Source of the DNA: CAYZXL01 sp964482435
Lineage (GTDB): Bacteria; Auribacterota; JABMQX01
Direction: 5' to 3'
DNA length: 61,138 bases
Assembly (NCBI GenBank): GCA_964482435.1
Contig: CAYZXL010000024.1
Coordinates: 1 to 61,138, forward strand
Shown: positions 55,901 to 61,138 of the stretch, piece after piece
How positions within the stretch are numbered: position 1 is the first letter of the stretch
Layout: each line of letters opens with the position of its first letter
Notes under the pieces: generated by a model
What the model was told of the DNA's origin: nothing
Databases searched by the model: none
The model's input: only the letters and a program-made list of their open reading frames with translations
Program-made: the position numbers and the translations under genes

Positions 55901-58246
55901 CTTTCTTACTCCCCTGGCTCCTTCGATTTCAGCGCCATTGAAAATTCAGGCGACCCTCCTGCCCAAGAGCTACAAATCTGGAACTCAGGCGGTGGCATGC
56001 TCAATTGGAAGGCAGAAACCGATTCCGGCTGGCTGACTCTTTCGGAGACCGAAGGAAACAGCGAGGGAGAAAAAGACACTGTGCCTGTTATGGTGCACGT
56101 GACCAACCTTCGGCCCGGCGCTTACAGAGGCAATATTGTGCTGTCTTCATCAAATGTCTCTGGAGGTCCTTGGTTCATTCCAGTTCTGTTGCAGATCTAT
56201 CCGGTCGAAGTATCGGTGAGTCCGTTGGAGATGACATTTCGCGCTCGACGCGGCGGGCCCACCATCAACCCGCCGGACCAGAAGTTCACGATAACAAACA
56301 CGGGCACGAAGGATGTCGGTTGGAGTATTCAAAAGGCCGCAAGTTGGGTATCGGTGTCAGCCGCGGCAGGAACGGTCCGACGTGGAACCACTTCCGAGAT
56401 AGCGGTTTCCATTATCAAAGCCGGACTTAACCTTGGAACCTATGAGGCCGATCTTGCCCTCAGTTTCCCTGGAACCGGATTTCTGGAACGAAAAGTCCAT
56501 GTGACGCTCCATATCGTCCCGATATGGGTGAGCAAAGCCTATCCGCTTCGCGGAGATTACCCCACGATCACTGAGGCAATTGAGGCCGCCCTGGGGCTTG
56601 ACGTCATTATGGTGGAACACGGAACGTACCCTGAGAAGCTCTGGATGAAAGATGACATCGAGGTTATTGGTTCAGGAGCAGACACGACAACAATAGATGC
56701 TGAGGGAAAAGGAACGGTGGTTTCTTTCCAGGGAATTGGGTCGTGTCTCCTGAAAGGCTTCACAATTACTGGAGGCACTGGCGAGCGCCATTTCCAGCAT
56801 CCACATACTGTTGGAGGAGGTATCTATTGTTTGAGCTCCTCTCCAACCATTTCTGAGTGCGCCATCGTCGGGAACTCAGCGGTTTGGGGCGGCGGAATTT
56901 GCGTTGATTCAGGTTCATACCCACGGATTGAGAACTGCACTTTCTCAGGGAATTCGGCAACCGATGGGGGAGCAGTCTTCTGTTATGAGGGGACACAGCC
57001 GGTCTTTGAGACGAGCACCCTGTTCGACAACGAAGCCCTGTGGCATGGCGGAGGAGCGTGCTGCTATTCCAAGCCGCTATTTGCTGGATGCGAGTTCGCA
57101 CGCAACAGGGCAGGCTCGTCCTACGGAGGAGGTGGGATATACAGCAAGGCAGAGTGCATTATGCGAGTATTGAATTGCACGGTCGCCGAGAACTCATGCC
57201 CGGGAGCCGGAGAAGGTATCGAGACCGAAGAGGGATCTTCCATTGAGATCGCGAACTCCATTGTGTGGGGGAACGGTTCAACCGACGCTGTGCTGCGTGG
57301 TGTGTCCTCCGTCCGTTATTGCGATATTCGTGACACGACTTTCCAAGGACAAAACGGAAACTTCTCCGTTGACCCCCTCTTTTTCAATCCGGGAAAGGGA
57401 GATTACCATCTCTTGCCAAAATCGCCCTGCATAGACCGGGGTCTGAATGGCCTCGTTGATGTGCCAGAGAAGGATATTGACGGCGATCTCAGAACTGTCG
57501 GGACGGTCATTGACATTGGAGCCGATGAGCATGATCCTGAGGCGCTTTTCCTGAATATTGATGGCCACGAGCAAAGTGACGGTGGGCTTGTAACTATTCA
57601 TTACACTATCTGGAATGCTTTAAGTAGACCCTGCTCCGTTTCCACAGAGTACTCCGCTGACGACGGTTGTTCATGGCGCCACGCGACCCGAGCCGAAGGG
57701 TCCGAGCCAACGATTGAGCGCTCATCGTCACCTGAAGGGCAATCACACACCTACGCCTGGGACTCGATACCAGACGTTGGCGCCGGGGGAAGCTTCCGGT
57801 TCAAGATGGTGCCCGTCGCTGGAACGAGGAGCTATTTCGTCCCAACCGAGCCCTTCAGCGTGGACAACTCCACCGTGGACAGCGACGGAGACAAGCTGCC
57901 GGACGCGTGGGAGCGTCGGTATTTTGGAGACCTTACTCGGGCAGGCGACGGCGATTTCGACGGGGACGGCCAGAGCAACCTGCGCGAATACTTGCAGGAA
58001 ACGAATCCTGCTGATGCGACTTCATCACTCATTCTGACATGTGAGCAAGGGGAGGCCGGTACATTCCTGCTCTCATGGCTTTCGTCTGCCGGGAAATACT
58101 ACGTTCTGTACTGCTGTGAGCGGATGGGAGACCCGTGGCACCCGCTTGGCTCCGCGTTCATGGGGTCAGGAAGCCTCCTCCAGTATCGTGACAATACGGT
58201 AAGTGGGGCCACAAGGCAGCGCTTCTATCTTCTTGAGACGTACTGA
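49922..58246 (+). CDS. Giant secreted repeat protein with VWA and beta-helix domains
   Basis: The 2774-residue protein starts at the ATG at 49922 (GGAGG upstream) with a signal peptide. Thirteen tandem units of about 85 residues (roughly 45-1165) follow the pattern VSG-x-VVD, GVTI-x-F, SGxG, Q-x-GF, YRATPS, GW-x-F. After them come InlB-like B repeats, an acidic calcium-type motif (DSDLDGLPDDWE), and a VWA domain with MIDAS DNSGS near 1440. Then come three or four Ig-like units, BACON-like units, a right-handed beta-helix, a second DSDGDKLPDAWE motif and the shared end module (RFYLLETY). An adhesin or surface scaffold is likely. Confidence 0.82.
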   Translation: MRARVSRMVAGFFCAVLGLLTADVLGAATGQPGSVPRPVGEAVTSYCASGKAQRPSGEGVPNVTITFTLRSGTGSVPGPVTTGADGSFSQCGFADGAVYRATPSKPVWRFDPPYWEFSREIANIVFTGLAPFDTSGDIVDPAGHGCVGITVSFSLVAGEAEVPTPVQTDSTGRFTQLGFKNGATFRATPSMPNWGFVPASLDFTVEDASTPLRFTGLPPFSVSGIVRDINGKGVGGATVSFIRRSGSGQTPVSVTSGEDGGWSQSGFQTGSSYRVQVSKELWSFLPTYIDFNGPRSDLDFVGKPPFCVSVTVKDTSGNPVEGVRITFSLISGSGPTPPSGDTDKDGVFRQCGFRAGSQFKVQTSKEGWSFLPLHYIVSDESELLFTGKGPFSVSGRVVDASEQGAGDVTITFTRVGSSGSLPPAVKTLADGTFSQQGFTPTVTYRAAATKMGWSFLPGYIEFSSETSGMRFVGTPPYCVSGGVIDGSGNGVSGVRISFQLRSQSGVTPSQVLTDEKGSWSQCGFTGGSAYRVSASFVGWVFQPLFYDFDGPAENLIFLGTGPYPVSGKVIDAFGQGVPAVTITFQLTSGSGITPAPTLTDPLGKWSQTGFSAGCTYRATPSKSGWSFAPANWVFSGPRNDLDFTGTGPFSASGRVVDDSGQALVDVKIVFSRRSGTGSIPLSAKTDPNGYWSQSGFASGSTYRATPEFPGWVFVPPYREFAAEALDVNFTGSGPYSASGRVVTASTGNSLPGVTIAFTCLSGTGLPPSPVLTDEKGIWKQDGFAAGVTYRATPSNSGWTFLPTHRDFGAKAVGQDFTAVPPYETGGTVVDESGDGVEGVKVIFWRETGGGFLPGFVFTGPGGDWTQTGFSEGTCYRVTFEKQGWVFTPSEMEFCGPDEGLDTQALGPYGVSGKVVDASGKGIAGVKISFSVRTGTGRIPQAVVTAADGTWSQEGFDRGCTYWAEPSLDAWSFSPSRLQFSGPRGDLDFMANAPYGVSGHVVDTAGQAVQGVTVAFSLVSGTGAAPDAVTSDSKGFFTQSGFRWDCSYKAVPDKIGWCFLPEYAVVNNSSSQLTFTGKSPYTVSGRVTLASGEGVGDVLISFSLMSGCGKPPPPATVTTEPGGKFTQSGFWGGTTYRATPRLTGWTFTPAWRDFNSATQNLDFTAQGPKAVLVVASEYGSPVPPRGKTEFPKGETVNASVEQQVSGGAGTRYLCTGWTGTGSTPATGQASSVSFVIQQDSSLTWSWKTEFLLRTLSSPGGAVTPSGDRWYEKGTKVLVSASAQPTYIFTGWSGGATGKARTIAVTMDAPKTLYASFSLDSDLDGLPDDWERDHFGDISRDADDDPDGDQLPNIIEYYFGTDPNDSSTPKLTVHLTACGIDVATKFPTIINRVSVLDGEERYVTGLTAADFVVWEDGVPQMPIEVLERGGGACAAVALVLDNSGSMAGLPLENSHTAANLFIDQLQQCDTGAVIKFGRDISVAQPLTSDENLLHGAVNGGFDGDPGGTVFYDAIYRALHELISGVGSKAIVALTDGKDTSSGHTIEQVIQYAQLLKAPIYVVGLGDVNEEDLRLLAKSTGGQYYHTADSSDLQDIYRRVSQIVANWYDVTYQTSNADPNAPPFPRTVTVWAHSDGAVGRDDGTYEPPRSTAENDPPICHVETPEGVKSGDVTVNYQLLDRESDICSIGVFYSLDSGNSWSVAAVAATSPTKELQSSPGGVAHTVVWMSDNDIPHRDEDRVRIKIVPYDPHQEGVPDQTKDFSVHNNKRPSVQVDTPIGEQSGDVNVAYSLLDPDSDLCSIAAFFSSNCGREWHPATLSPNTQVKSLSSSPTGVRHTVTWVSATDLPGVDSDTVRVRIVPYDAYEGAPGETSDFRLRNNKRPIAIVATPQGVQSGDVPISYRLVDAEGDICTIAIGFSEDSGDTWKPATKAEGGDPTAGLSSSPQGHPHVYVWDSFADLGYTTQSDIRVKITPSDAKLGISGETDDFTVSNVRPPRLSYSPGSFDFSAIENSGDPPAQELQIWNSGGGMLNWKAETDSGWLTLSETEGNSEGEKDTVPVMVHVTNLRPGAYRGNIVLSSSNVSGGPWFIPVLLQIYPVEVSVSPLEMTFRARRGGPTINPPDQKFTITNTGTKDVGWSIQKAASWVSVSAAAGTVRRGTTSEIAVSIIKAGLNLGTYEADLALSFPGTGFLERKVHVTLHIVPIWVSKAYPLRGDYPTITEAIEAALGLDVIMVEHGTYPEKLWMKDDIEVIGSGADTTTIDAEGKGTVVSFQGIGSCLLKGFTITGGTGERHFQHPHTVGGGIYCLSSSPTISECAIVGNSAVWGGGICVDSGSYPRIENCTFSGNSATDGGAVFCYEGTQPVFETSTLFDNEALWHGGGACCYSKPLFAGCEFARNRAGSSYGGGGIYSKAECIMRVLNCTVAENSCPGAGEGIETEEGSSIEIANSIVWGNGSTDAVLRGVSSVRYCDIRDTTFQGQNGNFSVDPLFFNPGKGDYHLLPKSPCIDRGLNGLVDVPEKDIDGDLRTVGTVIDIGADEHDPEALFLNIDGHEQSDGGLVTIHYTIWNALSRPCSVSTEYSADDGCSWRHATRAEGSEPTIERSSSPEGQSHTYAWDSIPDVGAGGSFRFKMVPVAGTRSYFVPTEPFSVDNSTVDSDGDKLPDAWERRYFGDLTRAGDGDFDGDGQSNLREYLQETNPADATSSLILTCEQGEAGTFLLSWLSSAGKYYVLYCCERMGDPWHPLGSAFMGSGSLLQYRDNTVSGATRQRFYLLETY
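50060..53430 (+). repeat. Thirteen tandem ~255-bp coding repeats
   Basis: The units are regular in length at protein level but clearly diverged at DNA level, so they are old. Each matches a carboxypeptidase-regulatory-like beta fold. Confidence 0.8.
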
Positions 58247-58412
58247 GAAGGGCGCGGTGAGCGGTTTTCTCAGCTCCTGTTTGCTGTAAATAATCCTGAA
58301 TGGAGAACTACTCTCGCGTGAAGATGATTCCTGGGGAAGAGCGTGTTTTTCGGTGAACCGCAGCATGCGTCGGAGGATCAGACGAGCGCGTTCGCGAAGT
58401 GGAGGAAGGGCC

Positions 58413-59174
58413 ATGAGCACCTTATCGGTCGGACTGAAGAAGCAGCTTTGCAGCAACGTCGTGCTTCTCGCCTTGCTGGCTTTGCCAAATGGGCCGTTTT
58501 GCGTGTGCGCCTCGCCCGTCCAAAAGCTCCCAGACCTCTATACCTTGCTTTTCCCGGGGATCAATTTTGGCGTATCGCCCGACCAAGTCCTCCCGGGTGA
58601 AACCCTGGTTGTGAACTGGAGCGGGGCTAACAATGGCACCTATTGCATTCCTGAAGACCCATATTGCCCTGAGTTCTTCGGACCCGCTTTCGGTCCCTGG
58701 GAGGACGCAGTGTTTCTATTTAACGACTCCACGAGCTGGCTCCTCGGCACCGCGACATTTGGCGGGTATCTGTTGCCGCACGGCGGCTATGACCTCCAGG
58801 GCTCCTTTCAGATTCCGTTGGACCTGCCCCCGGGCGTTTACGGGGTTGAAATAAGAATTGACTACCTCGATGGAAATGATGAGGGCCGAATTCTCGAACA
58901 CAACACCCAGAATAATGCCGACCGGGTCCCAGGAGCGGTCACCGTCTTGCCGCGCCCGTCGTTCACAAGCGTCAGTCGTGGAGCAGACGGCAAAATCCAC
59001 CTCCAGCTAACAGGCTCGCTTGCCCGGCAGGTCAGAATTCAGAGTTCCCCGAGTCTTTCAAGCGACTCATGGACAGACTTGGTGAGTTTCACAGATCTGA
59101 CAGGCAGCGTTGAATACACCGACAACACCGCGCCAGACGCCGCGATTCGCTTCTACCGAGCTGTATCGCCCTGA
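58413..59174 (+). CDS. Secreted CARDB-like protein
   Basis: The 253-residue product starts at the ATG at 58413 after GGAGG. A signal peptide covers about residues 1-32. A CARDB-like beta domain follows (VLPGETLVVNWSGANNGT, then PPGVYGVEIRID and ENTQNNAD-like region). It ends in the shared module with IRFYRAVSP. It may be an accessory surface adhesin. Confidence 0.7.
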   Translation: MSTLSVGLKKQLCSNVVLLALLALPNGPFCVCASPVQKLPDLYTLLFPGINFGVSPDQVLPGETLVVNWSGANNGTYCIPEDPYCPEFFGPAFGPWEDAVFLFNDSTSWLLGTATFGGYLLPHGGYDLQGSFQIPLDLPPGVYGVEIRIDYLDGNDEGRILEHNTQNNADRVPGAVTVLPRPSFTSVSRGADGKIHLQLTGSLARQVRIQSSPSLSSDSWTDLVSFTDLTGSVEYTDNTAPDAAIRFYRAVSP

Positions 59175-59780
59175 GAGCGCACGTTTTTGGGGTATCTATT
59201 GGCACCTCGATGCTTTCACGCTGGGAGCCAAACAAGAACGGAGTGCATAACCACCCTGAGACCGCGCTTGAGCCGACAGCCGCGTCGGCTCCCCCTTATG
59301 GCGTCGCAGCAAATTGGACGCGGCCTGGGGGCCCGAAAACTCGACTCCTCACCGTGAAGGGTGACCGAATACCCACTTCACGCCGAGGAACCGGACGACT
59401 CGCTGAGGTCCAGCTAAGTCGCTGCACCCGGGGCGGCTAAATCGTGCACCGAACGCTGAGGCTGAGCGAAAGAGGCGCTTGCCCGGGGGCAAAGAAAGCG
59501 TCGTCCCCGCCGGAGCGGGCTTTGCGAGAAGCAACTCCTGTCCGATCCCGCCGGTTAAAAGGGCCGGCCTCGGTGCTGCGGCCCCCACGGGGGTGTTTCG
59601 CCCCCGTATCGGTCATACCTTCAAATTCCCTTTTCTCTCGCCGCGACGCGAACGCGCCCAGCCCCCTCCCCTCTTTCTCTTGTGGACAGGCTCGCAAGTT
59701 CTCGACTAAACTCACAGAACGAAGACTGCCGCAAGGTCCTTGGCAAGCATTGAGATGTCAACACATTGGAGGGAAAAAGC
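59175..59780. other. Spacer without a supported gene
   Basis: GC-rich sequence with overlapping 70-140 codon frames on both strands but no signal peptide or motif. The ribosome binding site GGAGG of the beta-helix gene is at its end. Confidence 0.4.
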
Positions 59781-61049
59781 ATGCGCGCGACTCTCCTTCT
59801 CAGCATCTGCATTGCGATTTTCGCAGTGGCGCAGGCATCCGGCGCGATATGGTACGTTGACGATTCGGTTTCCCCTTCTGTCGAGGGCAAGTCGCCGGCC
59901 ACCGCTTTCAAAAAGATTCAGGAAGGGATTGACGCCGCAGTTAGCGCCGACACCGTCATCGTCGCCGAAGGAACCTACGTCGAGAACATCCGACTTAATG
60001 GCAAAAACATCGCCCTTCAGAGTGAAGACCCAACCGATCCAGCCGTTGTCGCCAGGACAATCATTGATGGAAACCAGATGGGCTCCGTGGTCATCTTCTT
60101 AGGCACAGAAGACGAAAGCTGCATCCTCTCCGGGTTCACCATTCAAAACGGTAAAGGGGAGTTCGATGGCAAGTATGGCGGCGGAATCTATGGCGGAGGC
60201 ACCCACGCCACCATCCGCAACAACAGAATCGTCCGAAACCGGGCCCCGAGCACCTGACCTCTCTGCAAGGGGGGCGGCCTGTATGGCTGCGACGGCACGA
60301 TCGAAAATAACATCATCGCCGACAATTGGACCCAGGGCAATGGAGGCGGCCTCGCCAACTGCGGCGGCACGATCCGTAATAACGTCGTCTTCCGTAATTT
60401 AGCCGAGCGGTCTGGCGGCGGCCTGACCACTTCCAATGGCACGATCGAAAACAATACCATCGTTGGCAACTCGGCAGGTTTGGACGGCGGCGCCTTGTAC
60501 TCCTGCAATGGGACAATCCAAAACTGTATAGTCTGGGGGAACACAGCGCTCACCGGGGCACAACTCTTCGGGTCTGCGGCGCCGACCTACTCCTGCGTCG
60601 AAGGCTGGACGGCGGGAGGGCAGGGAAATATCGCGCAGCAGCCGAGGTTTGTGGATGCGGAGAATGGGGATTTCAGGCTTTTGCCGGATTCACCGTGCAT
60701 TGACGCGAGCTTCAATAACCCCCGGTTGCCGGAGACGGACATTGCAGGGATGCACAGGGTAATGTTCGGAGGAAAGAGCCTGACGGTTGACATGGGGGCG
60801 TACGAGTTCTACATCAACGACCTGACCCGAGGCCCGAACCCCGACCAAACGACCTTCACCTGGAGCTCGCTCGCCGACAAGACCTATTCCATCTTCTACA
60901 CCGACGACCTCCTCACCTGGCATCTTGCGGAGGGCACCATTCCCTCCGCCGGTTTCGAGACGTCTTTCTGGATTGACGACGGTTCAAAGACGGGTGTTCC
61001 ACCTTCTATTGCGACGCGCCGCTTCTACCGCGTCCTGGAGAATCCGTAG
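59781..61049 (+). pseudogene. Beta-helix surface protein gene with an in-frame TGA
   Basis: One frame of 423 codons runs from the ATG at 59781 to the stop at 61049, broken only by TGA at 60255-60257 (codon 159). Both sides belong to the same domain: before it ATIRNNRIVRN, after it GGGLYGCDGTIENNII and further NNT/NNI rungs of a right-handed beta-helix. A signal peptide opens it and the shared end module (RRFYRVLENP) closes it. Read as written, only a 158-residue fragment is made. A sequencing error or a recent nonsense mutation are the simplest explanations. Confidence 0.75.
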
Positions 61050-61138
61050 AAACACTCATCGGAAGTTCACCTCACTGATGCGCACTTAATGCATTGGTAT
61101 CAGAGGGGTTAGTGGGCTTTCAGGGGCGGTTTGTGTAG

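Noticed and set aside
59437..59860. Overlapping 90-140 codon frames before the beta-helix gene
   Set aside because: Both strands are open by composition only; no domain, and one frame runs into the signal peptide region of the next gene.
8325..61049. Alternative genetic code (TAG or TGA read as sense)
   Set aside because: Many intact genes here end in TAG or TGA at the expected place, including tightly overlapping ones, so the two interrupted genes are better explained by mutation or error.
1..61138. tRNA, rRNA or riboswitch genes
   Set aside because: I looked for cloverleaf and conserved rRNA words and saw none; a covariance-model scan would be needed to exclude small RNAs.

Overview
The window looks like chromosome from an uncultivated Gram-negative-type bacterium of the PVC/planctomycete-like or a neighbouring candidate-phylum grade. 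This is an inference from gene content: a PEP-CTERM protein, very large multidomain secreted proteins (SdrD-like, papain-like, MAM/CARDB-like, beta-helix, VWA) and a Pup-type conjugation locus outside Actinobacteria. No rRNA, tRNA or housekeeping marker is present to fix the taxonomy.

The centre of interest is a minus-strand run from about 29.8 kb down to 18.7 kb. In transcription order it holds a 100-residue unknown, a winged-helix protein, an FHA protein with a RING-like zinc domain (candidate E3), a ThiF-type E1, an E2 with the HPN motif and active-site cysteine, a 305-residue unknown, a ubiquitin-like beta-grasp protein, a JAMM isopeptidase, an Mpa/ARC-like proteasomal AAA+ ATPase, a Dop-like Pup ligase-family protein, a 67-residue Pup-like protein ending in Gly-Gly-Gln, and a PafA-like ligase. 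From E1 to PafA the genes overlap or lie within about 60 bp. The locus therefore joins a eukaryote-like E1-E2-E3-UBL-JAB cascade to a complete pupylation set. No 20S proteasome subunits lie in the window.

From 18.1 kb to 2.9 kb the minus strand is accessory DNA. It carries small secreted, lipoprotein or zinc-ribbon genes of unknown function. Some are separated by short imperfect palindromes with GTT/AAC core ends that look like integron attC sites, and the C-terminal remnant of an IntI-like recombinase lies at 10.1-10.4 kb. The stretch also holds two copies of a module made of an HExGH protein and a small partner, a HEAT-repeat gene with an amber stop coupled to a radical SAM/SPASM gene, an IS110 transposase, and two decayed IS66 tails at 2.3 and 10.5 kb. 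I read it as a decayed integron-like island next to the conjugation locus.

The first 2.3 kb (plus strand) encode two membrane proteins, the second with TPR repeats. From 30.6 kb to the end lie genes for exported proteins. They are an SdrD-like metallopeptidase-like protein (minus), a PEP-CTERM protein, a papain-like peptidase with duplicated Fn3/propeller units, an alpha/beta-hydrolase, two related MAM-like proteins, a 2774-residue protein with 13 tandem repeats, a CARDB-like protein and a beta-helix gene broken by an in-frame TGA. Seven of them end in a similar module finishing in a motif like RFYRV, which may be a shared export or anchoring signal.
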